Assembly: GCA_003427395.1 (NCBI GenBank) | Contig: BFEA01000164.1 | Span: 2,023,804-2,048,439 of the forward strand | Length of the DNA: 24,636 nt | Direction: 5' to 3' | Source of the DNA: Chara braunii | Lineage: Eukaryota; Streptophyta; Charophyceae; Charales; Characeae | In this document: positions 8,131 through 17,037 of the stretch, in pieces | How the letters are laid out: every line of letters starts with the position of its first letter | How positions within the stretch are numbered: position 1 is the first letter of the stretch | Notes under the pieces: generated by a model | The model's input: the letters and a program-made list of their open reading frames with translations, nothing else | Databases searched by the model: none | Told to the model about the DNA's origin: nothing | Made by a program: the position numbers and the translations under genes

Positions 8131-10351
8131 TGTTATGATCCTGGCCAATTTCGAGATACACATCCATCAGATAGTACAACGCCGTCCAATTGCAGAAAGA
8201 AATGAATGAACTTGAGAGGAGAGAGAGGATTTTAGAAGAAGAAGTAAGAAAGAAGAAGAAGATGATGTACACCAGCATAGACAAATGACAAGGCTCTTCT
8301 TCTTCGCCCAACAATCCCCTCCTCCTTATCTCCCCCTTCTCTTATTCATACAAGAAATAATAATACAATGTTGAATAGCTGATCCAGAATCAATGTCCGA
8401 GTCCCTCTTCTACTGCAGGTATCACTTGGGGTCCACTGTAGCCATGGCCGCCTCTCCCACTCTTCACTCTCATAGGCCGAGGCTATGGCGGACTACTAGG
8501 CCGTGCCCAGATGCCCAAAGGACAACCCAAAGCAGCTATGGCTGCTCTAGCTCAGGCCGTTATGCCGGACCCTGCCTCGAAGCTTCTTGTTGTGGCTCTT
8601 CCCAGTTGGGACTCCCAGCTGCAGCACCCACCAAGGTGATGAAGATGGCTGCCACCATAGCCAGGTAAGGACCCCTGGCGCTCCTCCCCCTTCCTTCCTT
8701 CTTCCTTCCTCGTGTCCTTCTCCTTCCTCCCCAGCAGCGCTGCTCCAGCATAGCGCTGCTCCAGCCAGCACTCCACCAGTGTGTCGCCAAACTTGCACAC
8801 CGAAAAAGAGGCCGGGCTCTTCGCCCGGCTGGGAGATATAGCGGCCTGCTTGCCTCTTCGGGNGGTGACTTCCAGGCCNCTCGNCCTTCCAAGCAACNGG
8901 TACCTCCTCCCTTTCGGAGNGAAACATCATTGCAGACTCTGATATTGCCCGTACAGGCCCTAGACCCNGACTGGTTGGACNGGTATCCNCCTAGACCTAA
9001 CCTACAACTACTGGGCCTCTAAAAATGCCACTTTTGTCTTCTTCTGCTCGGCCTCCAGTACCCACACATCTACCCCTTCAGGGTGCGGTACCGGCCTACC
9101 CGCTACTTGAGGTTTTTTCGTGCTGCAATCCCTCAATGTCACGGCCACAGGTAAGTACCGGCCCTGAGGGCCCAATGAGCGAGCAAGTGCCCTTGCGGGC
9201 CACACACACACTTCAAGCCAACCAGCACTCAGACAGGCACGGCCACAGACACACTCAAGCCAACCAGCACTCAGACAGGCACGGCCACACACACACTCAA
9301 GCCCACCAGCACTCAGACAGACATGCAGTCCAGCAAGCGTGCACACACAGACTTAGTAGCAAGCGGGAAACTCAGCAGGGCATTCAGTCTATGAGCAAAA
9401 CTCACAAATCAGCTGTGTGTTTCAGTCCATGTTTGGACGGGTCATCACATATACTGCATGCATGAACACCTCCCTGCATTACGGCAGGGGGGACCCTGAG
9501 AGCATCGATTGCTTCCCCCTTTTGAAAGGATGTACTGCCAGTGCAAGGAAAATGAGCAACAGCCAAATGACAGAATTCCAAATTGCAACATCACATGGAA
9601 GCCAGATAGTTGTGAGCTGCCCAGAAAGCAGAATTGCACCGAAATCACACCAATGGAGGACCAAAGCAACAAACTCAATTGTCAACAAAAGTCCTATCTC
9701 GCCACCATCAACAATACATCCAAAGTTCTTCCTCTCTACTGGAGCTCAGCGCCCAGACTACGATTGCACAGCTCCTACACTAGCTGATTCTAATTACGCA
9801 GCAACCAGATGACATCAACAGCAGCAACCAAGTACATGCAGAAGTCACCCATGCAGACCTCCGTGACGACCAGGTACGTGCTCTCTTGTCTTCTTCCTCA
9901 CTCGCCCTCTCAATGCTCAACGCCGTCTTCAATCCCAGGCTCACCATCATACCCCGCTGGCTTGTATGCATTTGCGGCCCGACTATGGCAGACGTGCAGC
10001 ACTGTCTCCCCACAGCGCTCTCTCCCACCTGTGCCCGCATGCGCCCAGGCCTTCGTAGTTCCAGTGACTTGCGAGCGTTCAGAATGGCAGCTCTGCCGCA
10101 AGTACATGAAGTGCCCAAATGCCTTTCTCGTGGCCGGGCACTTTTCCTATATGGGCAGAAGTGCAATTTGCCTTAGGGCTGAACGGAGAATCGAAGGTCT
10201 GAGTCTGGGCGCCAGAATGCGGGATGGTGGCCAACTGCCGAGGGCGCCAACAGTCAGGAACCGGAGATCAGAAACTCGAAAAGAATAAAATAGCAGCCTG
10301 GCGGGTGGTAACCCGCGGACCAGGGATCGAGCCCTGGCTGAGTCCGTAACA
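8131..10351 (-). mobile_element. Probable LTR (LTR2) of a Ty3/gypsy element, about 2.2 kb
   Basis: On the minus strand it would start TGTTACGG at 10351, directly after a purine tract (10352-10366), and end ATAACA at 8131. The 8131 end closely resembles the end of LTR1: both read TGTTA-GATCCTG on plus, and share CCAATTGC-(A)GAAAGAAATGAA about 55-65 bp inside. The inner part has a CT/GA-rich U5-like stretch (8210-8340). No primer-binding site follows the 8131 end, so it looks like a 3' or solo LTR. The many 60-150-codon open frames inside show no recognisable protein. Eight single N bases lie at 8863-8989. Confidence 0.45.
9200..9325. repeat. 42-bp minisatellite, three copies
   Basis: The unit, built around caagccaaccagcactcag followed by acaggcacggccacacacact, starts at 9214, 9256 and 9298, a constant period of 42. 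The related fragment at 1-310 has a shorter and more diverged version. Confidence 0.85.
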
Positions 10352-10366
10352 CTATCCCCTCCCTCT
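10352..10366 (-). other. Polypurine tract before LTR2
   Basis: On the minus strand AGAGGGAGGGGATAG directly precedes TGTTACGG. Such purine runs prime plus-strand DNA synthesis in LTR retrotransposons, and they mark the start of the 3' LTR. Confidence 0.45.
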
Positions 10367-11424
10367 GGAAGGCAATGTCCCAGCTGCCAAAGACCCAATG
10401 AACAACTGTGAAGGACGGGACGGGGCCGCTCACTGGTCAGAAAAGGAAAAGGGGAGTAATGCAAGTAGCAGGGTAATCCTATCGAGGTTCGACAGGGATG
10501 AGGGAATCAATGCTCAAGTAACAGGGTAATCCTATTGAGGTTCTACAGGGATGAGGGAATCAATGCTCAAGTAACAGGGTAATCCTATTGAGGTTCTACA
10601 GGGATGGGGGCGTCAATGCTCAAGTAACAGGGTAATCCTATTGAGGTTCGACAAGGGTAAGGGTAGCAATGTTCAGGTAGCAGGGTAATCCTCTTGAGGT
10701 TCTACAAGTAACAGGGCAGCCCTATTGGAGCTCTACAAGGTTATAGCCTATAGGTTGTCAGGTTTGAGAAAAAAATAAAATAAAATCGTTTGTTCAATGC
10801 TCAAGTGCTGGGGTGTCTGAGACGTCTGGGAAAACAACGTCTCAGTTCTGTAACAAAGTGTCGAAAAAATGTCTTGAGGAAGGTCTTGGAGGGTGTCGCA
10901 GAAGTGGCAGTGAGGAAGCAGTCTTCAGCTGTTCTGTGATGTAGACGGCGAGGGCTTCAGCTTAATTGTCCCAGTAGCAGGTTGCATCCGGTACACGATC
11001 TGATGATGAGGTCTGATCCAGATAGCAGGTCGGAGACTGATCTTGATGTCCATGTCAAAGGTGCGGCTCGAGAAATCTGCGAGTCCAAGGTGCCGGCCAA
11101 AGGGAACAGCATGGTGGCCAACCAGCTGTCTTATCTCCTCGTACTGAGCTGCAGCATGCCGTCATCCTCGTTCGCTTGCCATTAGATCCTTTATCGCCGG
11201 TGACACGCAGGGGCCACAATTAGGATTTGGGCAAGAGAGACAGATGTGGCAGAGGACCGATGAGAGGTCGGGACGAGGCGGAGGCAAGAGCGGATCAGAC
11301 AAAGGGAGGTCAAGGGGCAAGGATTTTGCTGGGTGCAGGGGATGTGTGTAGCGCAGCAAGGCAGGGTTGAGGCAGGGTTTAGGCGGGGTTTAGGCATAGT
11401 GGGTAGCTAGATATAGGATGAGCG
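10367..11424 (-). other. 3' spacer of the outer Ty3/gypsy element, no gene seen
   Basis: This lies between the chromodomain fragment and the purine tract. It holds the 53-bp minisatellite (10462-10740), an A-rich patch near 10767, and a Pro/Leu/Ser-rich open frame on minus at 11162-11397 with no recognisable domain. About 11365-11395 has two imperfect repeats of 'ggcagggtttagg'. Confidence 0.4.
10462..10740. repeat. 53-bp minisatellite
   Basis: Units start at 10462, 10515, 10568 and 10621 with an exact 53-bp period, followed by a shortened copy at 10674 (31 bp) and a diverged end copy at 10705. The conserved core is caagtaacagggtaatccta then ttgaggtt. The middle two copies are nearly identical. 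Confidence 0.92.
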
Positions 11425-11689
11425 CGATCATAGGCGCGGACAAGTTTCATGGCGTTCTTAAGGTTGACAAGACGTTCCCATGTGGATTCTTCGTCAGGGT
11501 ATCTTGTCCATTTAACTTTGTATTTTGTGATTGGTTCTTGAACGATGAATTCAGAGCGGAATACGTGAGTAGCGCAGATACCTGAGTAGTTCTTCGTCCG
11601 ATGATGGCTTCGACGACGAATTCAGGGCCTGTGGGTAACATGATTGGTGGAGGTCTAGGATATGGGCGAATTGGGGTGGGGATTCATGG
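11425..11689 (-). pseudogene. Chromodomain fragment from the pol C-terminus of an outer Ty3/gypsy element
   Basis: One minus-strand frame gives a Pro-rich lead-in (RPYPRPPPIMLPTG) and PEFVVEAIIGRR, the usual first strand of an integrase-tail chromodomain. After a frameshift near 11580 another frame gives VFRSEFIVQ and ITKYKVKWTRYPDEESTWER, the second half with its Trp and the EESTWE signature, then LVNLKNAMKLVRAYDR. Chromodomains at the integrase end guide chromoviruses to particular chromatin. The fragment starts exactly where LTR1 ends (11690), and no integrase core lies before it, so it is the severed 3' end of another element, probably the one ending in LTR2. Confidence 0.7.
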
Positions 11690-12789
11690 TGTTACGATCC
11701 TGATCACTCCCAAAGTGCAAATTCACATTGAAAGACAATGCCACCCAATTGCGAAAGAAATGAAAGCTCTCGCAACGAGATAGAGACCAAAGAAGAGAGA
11801 AAGAAGAAGAAGAAGATAGCAAGACTAATGGCAAATCCCCCTTCGCTTCGCCAATCTCATTCTTCTTCCAATAATAATAATAACAATGAGTGTGCAACGA
11901 GCCTCTTAGTTCAACATCAGTGAGCGCACACAATCACACCACATGCACGTATGAGATCACACGAGATTAACACTGGAGACCAGAGAGATGAAGACCAAGA
12001 AGCACAACTCAGAACTCCAACAAATTATCATATAAACAATTAAGAGTTTCGGTCACAGGCGCTCAACAGCACAACCCAAGTATCCGGTATATTCCCTCAG
12101 GTATGTCTCTCTTCCAAAACTCTTTTGTCTTCTCTCTCTATCTTGATCTTCTCTCTGTCTACCACCTCTCTGTGTCTTCTCTCCCTACCTGCATGCACTC
12201 ACACATCTACTACTCAAAGACCTACTCTGAATACACCCATTGACCCTTTGAAGTCTACTACTAACACTCTGCACTGGCGCAGCTATGGCTGCCTTCCCTC
12301 TATGTTACATGCCCAGTTAGGCGATGTACATATAAACCGAGGATCCGCAATGTGATAAAAAGGACTGAATGGACAATGCAGCGCAAGTGGAATCTCGACA
12401 AGCAATGTGCATTCTGATACATACAAAATGGTGTTTTATAGCGTAGTGGAAGATTTAGATACAAGTCTTGACCTGACTGGGACTGACCTCTGTCACGTAG
12501 TACAAGATAGCGAAGCAGGATCCTAGAATACTAATGACTAGCCCAATCAATGTTTCAACGCAGACCAAACATACATCATGCTCATGACAAGGTGTGAAGG
12601 GGCCTGGCGCTATACACAGGAAAGAGGCGCCAGGTCCAGACATACACAGACGAACAGGAGGGGATCAGACGAAGAAGAGGAAGGGGGAGATGGGAAAGTC
12701 GTCAACACCAAGTCTCGTTACAAGTCCCAAATAATCCCTCTTCAAAATGTCTGAAGTCAATGTCGAGTCTGAATCCAAATGTCACCAAG

Positions 12790-12810
12790 CTCTCTCTCTC
12801 TCTCTCTCTC
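12790..12810. repeat. (CT)n microsatellite
   Basis: About ten CT units inside LTR1. Confidence 0.85.
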
Positions 12811-13329
12811 GTAGTCTGCTGATGCAGTGAAGTCAGATAGCGAGAGGGTGAGAAGGAGATGGTGGACTGAGAAGAGGAAGAAGAAGAACTCTCTCTCATG
12901 TGTCAGGTACTAACCTGTGAAGATGGCGCTGTGCTGCAGGTACCTCGAAGACGAAGCTGGAGCAACGACGCTGCAGGTAACTATGCCTGGCCTCCGCCCA
13001 ATCTCTCTCTCTCTAGTACTACTCTAGCTATGGCGCCCAGCGCTGAAGCCTACAACGAACGCTACTAGCGCCCAGCACTGAAGACTACTGCTAACGCTAC
13101 AATTACTCCTGCAGCTCTCCTCCGGAGTGCTGCTGCTGAATCCTGAAGTCTACTGACTGCCTCCTGCCTCCCCGTGAAGTGCATGGGAAGTCCCTATGTA
13201 CTACCTCGGCTTGCCTCCTGAGTGCCTCTAACTGCCTGCAGTTGCATGGCGGGCAGTCCAGGACGCTGCTCTTGCCAATGCCAAACTGAGCCAGGGTCTG
13301 ACGCTGAAGCTGTCGTGGGAACAGGCCAA

Positions 13330-13580
13330 AATAGCCTGTTCCTAAAACCCTGGTTTAGTGCCCGAGTTTCAGGGCAGGTCGGTGTGATGAAAGACCGAAA
13401 ATAGCCCTTCGTTTCAGGCTAAAAAGGCTATTGCCATTTTTAGTCTGAAACGACACAGGGTCTGTAGGCCTCTGTTTTTTCAGGCTTTCGACACAGGGCC
13501 TGTAGGCCCTGGTTTTCAGGCTTTCGGCCTGAACTTCAGGCTTTCAGCCTGAAGGACGCAGGGCCTGGAAAATGGCCCTC
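13330..13580. repeat. Palindrome-rich U3 segment of LTR1
   Basis: Two diverged copies of about 38 bp lie at about 13453 and 13490 ('cacaggg-ctgtaggcc' then 'tttcaggctttcg'). A perfect hairpin, CTTCAGGCT-ttc-AGCCTGAAG, lies at 13534-13554, and TCAGGC-tttcg-GCCTGA lies just before it. Other TCAGGCT/AGCCTGA words allow several alternative folds. Confidence 0.7.
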
Positions 13581-13603
13581 ATGTGCAGGCGCAGCATGTA
13601 ACA

Positions 13604-13615
13604 CCCCCCCCTCCT
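13604..13615 (-). other. Polypurine tract of element 1
   Basis: On minus AAGGAGGGGGGG sits between the pol stop codon (TAA at 13615-13617) and TGTTAC of LTR1. It overlaps the stop codon by one base. It would prime plus-strand synthesis during reverse transcription. Confidence 0.75.
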
Positions 13616-13905
13616 TATGAAGTCAGGCCGGGGCGAGGGCGAAGCTGACGATCTGAAGGTGAAACTTGGACGCGGGTGCGGCATGGAGCCGAAGAGACCG
13701 GTTTGCCTTGCATCTTGCGTTCGTAGCGTGCGAGAACGTCTGAAGCTGTTGCTTGAAGTTCCACACAGGGCAACCAACGGTCAGCTCGGTGTGTGCAGTA
13801 TGCAAAATGGACCAAGTACTCGGTTGACCTGTTGGCGTAGCGTCGCTAGGAGATGATGTCGCCGACCTCCTAAAAACCGTCCATAGAGGGTGGGTCTTGC
13901 GAACG
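13615..13905 (-). pseudogene. pol piece 5: chromodomain-like tail and natural stop
   Basis: In the same frame, after two TAG codons (13870-13872, 13846-13848), the translation reads STEYLVHFAYCTHRADRWLP then CVELQATASDVLARYE. This matches the spacing of the second half of a chromodomain (Y-L-V-x-F ... W-x-P ... L). The first aromatic block is not clear. It ends at TAA 13615-13617, beside the polypurine tract, so this is probably the true C-terminus. A targeting role in chromatin is inferred from chromovirus biology. Confidence 0.6.
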
Positions 13906-14403
13906 TCACCCGGGAAAATCGTCATGTTCTGCTAGCGTGTAAAGAGCCAACTTGGAGCAATGAAAGACTGGGCAGATGGGCAAGTGGGCGGGCACCTGAA
14001 TAGTGAAGGAAGGTCCCTCGGGTGCATCCCCAGCGGGTGCCACGATCGGCCAGGGCCCCATCCATTTCGGGAGGAGCTTGCAAGAGATATCTTGTTCAAG
14101 GCCGAATTTCGTGGCGGAAACCCAAACGAGATCGCTGGAGTGGAATGGGCAAGAAAGACGTTGGCGATTGGCCTGTTGGCTCATGCGTTGCTGCGTCTTG
14201 GCCATCTGGTCGCGTGCCTTGACACATAGCTCTTGCATCTGACGCAAGAAAAGAAGATGGTCGTCGCTCTCGGCCGTTCATGGAATGATTGTGTCCAACG
14301 GCGAAGTGACCGACGAGCCGTGCTCAAACTCGAAGGGCGACATCCTGATAGTCGGGTGGATGGACGAGTTGTAGGCCAGCTCGACATTCGGCAGCCGCTC
14401 AAC
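13906..14403 (-). pseudogene. pol piece 4: integrase C-terminal region with GPF/Y-like module
   Basis: The frame continues after the TGA with VERLPNVELAYNSSIHPT, passes a TGA at 14278-14280, then an open stretch MRQMQELCVKARDQMAK. A DNA-binding module of the Ty3/gypsy GPF/Y type follows: DLVWVSATKFG, SCKLLPKWMGPWPIV and CPVFHCSKLALYT. The usual GPF/GPY is GPW here. Ends at TGA 13906-13908. Confidence 0.78.
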
Positions 14404-14686
14404 TCAATCCTTCTGGTCACGGCGGATGAGAGTGCGAAGGAACACCAGTGCGGTCTGATGCGCCCTCTCCGTTTGGCCATCGGTTTGCAGGTGGCGAGCC
14501 AAACTTGGCTTGAGAGATGAGCCCCATCGTTTGATGAGCGCCAACCAAAAATCGGACATGAACCGAGTGTCGCGATCGCAGACGATTTCCTTGGGGGGTT
14601 CGAATCCAACCGGCGTAAAGAACCTCGGCCAGCTCCGGTGCCTTGGCATGATAGCGGCAAGGCAAAAACATGACGAACTTGGTGAG
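14404..14686 (-). pseudogene. pol piece 3: integrase catalytic core, C-terminal part
   Basis: After the TGA at 14687 the frame continues as LTKFVMFLPCRYHAKAPELA until about 14600. A shift at the six-base C run (minus strand) then moves coding to another frame, which reads PKEIVCDRDTRFMSDFW (second catalytic Asp in DRD) and HLQTDGQTERAHQT (catalytic Glu), and stops at TGA 14404-14406 where Trp is expected (DQKD-W-VERLP). All three DDE residues of the integrase are therefore present across pieces 2 and 3. Confidence 0.82.
14593..14598. other. Frameshift site in integrase (six-G run)
   Basis: Upstream of this homopolymer the pol frame is the one used since 16987; downstream the integrase motifs continue in another frame. 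Slippage in a mononucleotide run, or an assembly error there, would explain it. Confidence 0.65.
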
Positions 14687-16186
14687 TCAGTCGACCACCG
14701 TGAGAATCCCATCCACGCCAGTCTTGTGCTTGGGGAACGGGCCGGTAATGTCCATGGCAATCGCTTCCCTTCGCCGCAAGGGGACCGGTAATTGTCGCAA
14801 CTCGCCGTATGGACGATAGTTGCGGGATTTGCAGCGTCGGCAAACCTCGCATGACTCGCAATAGTGTGTGACGTCCCCGACAAGGCCGGGCCACCAAAAT
14901 CGCTCGCGAAGTCGGCCAATCGTGCGATTGACTCCGAAGTGTCCGGTGGCGGGAGCATCGTGGAACTCGCTAAGAAGCCGTGTACGCAAGTGAGGGTCAC
15001 TCGGTACGCAAAGAAGGTCCTTCCCCCGTGTGTGGACAAACAAGTACCCCTCTTGGATCCGGTAGTGAGAAGGCGCCGGATTAGGAGAGGAGCAATTCGC
15101 GCACTTGTCGCGAAACTCGGGGTCGGCTTGGTAGCCGCGGATGAAGCTGTCCCGCAGGTCGTTGTCGATCTCGAAGGTTGAATAGACCGCGGTAGAAGTA
15201 TCTGGACGTCGTGCGAGAGCATCCGCAAAACGGTTTGACTTCCTCGGAATGTGATCGGGAAAGAGGTCGAACTGGTCGATGAAAGTCATCCATCGAGTGA
15301 TGGTGCTGTTGACAGTGTTGTCCGTTACCCATCGGAATTGGCTTCGACCAAGGAGGAAGTGCCGCCACCGCTTGAGCGGGTGGACGAAGGCGAGGAGCTC
15401 CTTCTTGCGTGCATCGTCAATGGAGTGCACGACGGGCACTTTCTTGCTGAAATACTCGACCGGGTGCCAGTCCACACCATCGTGTTGCTTGAGGACGGCA
15501 CCAATGCCATAGCCGGACACATCCGTAGTGACTTGCGTAGGCAAAAGCGGGTCGTATATGCGCAAGACCTCCGCAGATAATAGCACGGCTTTGAGAGCCA
15601 AAAAGGATCCCTGCGCCTCCTCTCCGAAGTCAAACGGTCGATCCTCGCATTGAAGCTTGGTCAAGTGGGTCGCGATCTTTGAGTAGCCCTTGATAAAACG
15701 CTGGTAGTAGCCGGCAAGACCAAGGAACGAACGAACATCCGTGACGTTCCATGGCGCTGGCCACTCTTGGATGGCCTGAATCTTGTCCGATAGCGGACTG
15801 ATGCCCTCCGGTGTGACAAAATGGCCCAAGTATTCCAGCTCTTGCCGAACAAATTCGCACTTGTCGCGGTTGGCCTTGTACTTGGCGCGGCGGAGCGTTT
15901 CCAACACTCGTCGAAGGTGCTTAATATGATCCTCCAATGACCGGCTATAGACGAGAATATCGTCCAAGTAGACCAGCATAAACGGGTCCAACATTGCACG
16001 AAACTCGTTGGTCCTTGCCACTTGAGAGGTCGTCGGGGCGTTGGTGAGGCCAAAAGGCATGACCACCCACTCAAAATGTCCATACCGCATCTTGAACGCG
16101 GATTTGTAACGATCGATCGGTCGGATCGAGATTTGATGATATCCCAACTTCAAATCCAGCTTGGAAAAATACTTTGCGCCGCCCAA
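14687..16186 (-). pseudogene. pol piece 2: RT palm, RNase H, integrase zinc finger and start of core
   Basis: An open stretch of 499 codons in the same frame as piece 1. RT: SKLDLKLGYHQI (8-19), MPFGLTNAP (43-51) and the YLDD active site at 73-76. RNase H: acidic residues in TTDVSGYG (D222), KKELLAF (E263), VTDN (D289) and FADALARRP (D322). Integrase: an HHCC zinc finger with H409, H416 and a C446/C449 pair, then MDITGP with the first catalytic Asp (D479). It ends at TGA after GILTVVD, where related elements have Arg-Leu-Thr-Lys. A TGA also lies just before its first codon. This is the best preserved part of the element. Confidence 0.88.
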
Positions 16187-16270
16187 TCACTCAAGAAGAT
16201 CGTCTATGCGAGGAAGAGGCCCCGCATTCTTGACGGTTTGCGGGTTGAGCTTGCGGTAGTCGATGCACAA

Positions 16271-16987
16271 TCATAGATCTTTGTTCTTCTTCCGTACGAA
16301 GAGAACTAGCTCTCTGTATGGAGAGCTACTAGGGCGGATCCAGCCCTTGTCCAACAAATCATCGAGTTGTGCGTGGAGGACCGTAAGCTCCTCCTCGCTC
16401 ATGCGATAAATGCAACCTTTCGGTGGCACGACATCGGCCTCAAGAATGATCTTGTGAGAGATCGGCCAATCCGGCACCACATCGGTAGGTGACTCGAAGA
16501 TGTCAGCGAACTCGTCAAGCAACCGCACCACACGGGGGTCCGAAGACAAGTCCGTGGGTGAAGAGTCGGCTACCACAACGGTCCGTAGGAAACATAGGCC
16601 GATTTCGTCGGGCTGCTCGTAAGCACAAGTAGACCGGAATGACTTGGCCGTCACCACTTGGCACCGAATCGAAGGGTGCGGAAGAGGAATAGTACACAGC
16701 ACTTCGACGCCGAAAGCATCACGAACGGTAGGAGTCCGCCGGTGGAAGTTGACCATGTGATCCGCATTTGCAAACCAAGGCATTCCCAAAATAATGTCGA
16801 AGTTTGTGTCCAAAATGTCAAATGTCACCGGTTCGCATGCATGAGGTGCGAAATACATCGGTACGGCCTCGATGTAGCGGTCGATAAGTTGCTGCGTCCT
16901 TCCGTCCGCCAACTTGATCACCGTCGGGTTTGCCTTTCTTCGAACTTGTGCCCCAAGGCCAGCCCTTTGCATAACGGCTTGGCTCAT
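16271..16987 (-). pseudogene. pol piece 1: C-terminal half of protease and start of RT
   Basis: An open stretch of 238 codons. Residues 63-72 (FDIILGMPWF) are the second conserved block of Ty3/gypsy retropepsin-like proteases. The catalytic DSG loop should lie just before MSQAVMQRAGLG but is lost at the left break. Residues 156-165 (LLDEFADIFE) are the usual linker to reverse transcriptase. Residues 194-238 begin RT (YRMSEEEL, DKGWIRPSSSPY, LFVRKKN). It ends at a TGA where the family has Arg before LCIDYR. Without its active site the protease could not work. Confidence 0.8.
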
Positions 16988-17020
16988 AAAATCGCCATCG
17001 GGTTTGCCTTCCTTCGAACT
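16924..17020. repeat. 23-bp direct repeat at the truncation point of pol
   Basis: tcgggtttgcctttcttcga (16924-) and tcgggtttgccttccttcga (16998-) extend to 23 bp with one mismatch, 74 bp apart. The second copy lies just outside the point where protease sequence stops. Confidence 0.85.
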
Positions 17021-17037
17021 ATCTGTTGTAGATAGTT
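17017..17037. repeat. 8-bp perfect hairpin at the element junction
   Basis: AACTATCT-gttgt-AGATAGTT, between the truncated pol and the RNase H fragment. The same arms occur in the hairpin at 21361-21394. Confidence 0.8.

Larger units (their letters stand above)
11690..13603 (-). mobile_element. 3' LTR (LTR1) of Ty3/gypsy element 1, 1914 bp
   Basis: On the minus strand it begins TGTTACATGC at 13603, directly after the polypurine tract and pol stop, and ends GTAACA at 11690; the ends form a perfect 6-bp inverted repeat, as expected for an LTR. No primer-binding site follows, and CCATG (11689-11685 on minus) could be a target-site duplication. The U3 side (13330-13580) is full of short palindromes. 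A (CT)n run lies at 12790-12810 and a GA/CT-rich U5 part at 11780-11870. No gene is supported inside. Confidence 0.65.
13615..16987 (-). pseudogene. pol: Ty3/gypsy pol: protease, RT, RNase H, integrase, chromodomain (broken)
   Basis: Pol proteins copy element RNA into DNA in cytoplasmic particles and insert it in the nucleus. One frame runs from 16987 to about 14600 and a second from 14595 to the natural TAA at 13615-13617; the change falls at a run of six G (plus, 14593-14598). In-frame stops are TGA at 16271-16273, 16187-16189, 14687-14689, 14404-14406, 14278-14280 and 13906-13908, and TAG at 13870-13872 and 13846-13848. Apart from these, all later domains are present and their key residues readable, so decay is recent compared with the gag remnant at 440-1901. 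The 5' end lacks gag and the Asp-Ser-Gly part of the protease. Domain pieces are listed separately. Confidence 0.85.
11690..16990 (-). mobile_element. Ty3/gypsy chromovirus remnant, element 1 (5'-truncated)
   Basis: The element consists of a degraded pol (16987-13615), a polypurine tract and 3' LTR1. The order protease, RT, RNase H, integrase, chromodomain is that of Ty3/gypsy chromoviruses. Gag, the protease active site, the primer-binding site and the 5' LTR are missing; the left break is at about 16990, beside a short direct repeat. It abuts fragments of another element on both sides. Confidence 0.75.

Noticed and set aside
9780-10288. Overlapping frames of 128 and 159 codons on opposite strands
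   Set aside because: They lie inside the probable LTR2 and resemble no protein family; neither strand has an advantage.
10462-10673. I-SceI-like word (taacagggtaat) repeated in the 53-bp array
   Set aside because: Only part of the 18-bp homing site matches, and no homing endonuclease gene or intron is near; coincidence is likely.
10462-10740. CRISPR array
   Set aside because: Period is all repeat with no unique spacers, and the context is eukaryotic.
11360-11396. Telomere-like TTTAGG words
   Set aside because: Only two imperfect copies, not a TTTAGGG array.
13846-16273. Recoded TGA as a sense codon
   Set aside because: Expected residues differ between sites (Arg and Trp), two TAG also occur, and the element is otherwise truncated; ordinary decay explains it better.
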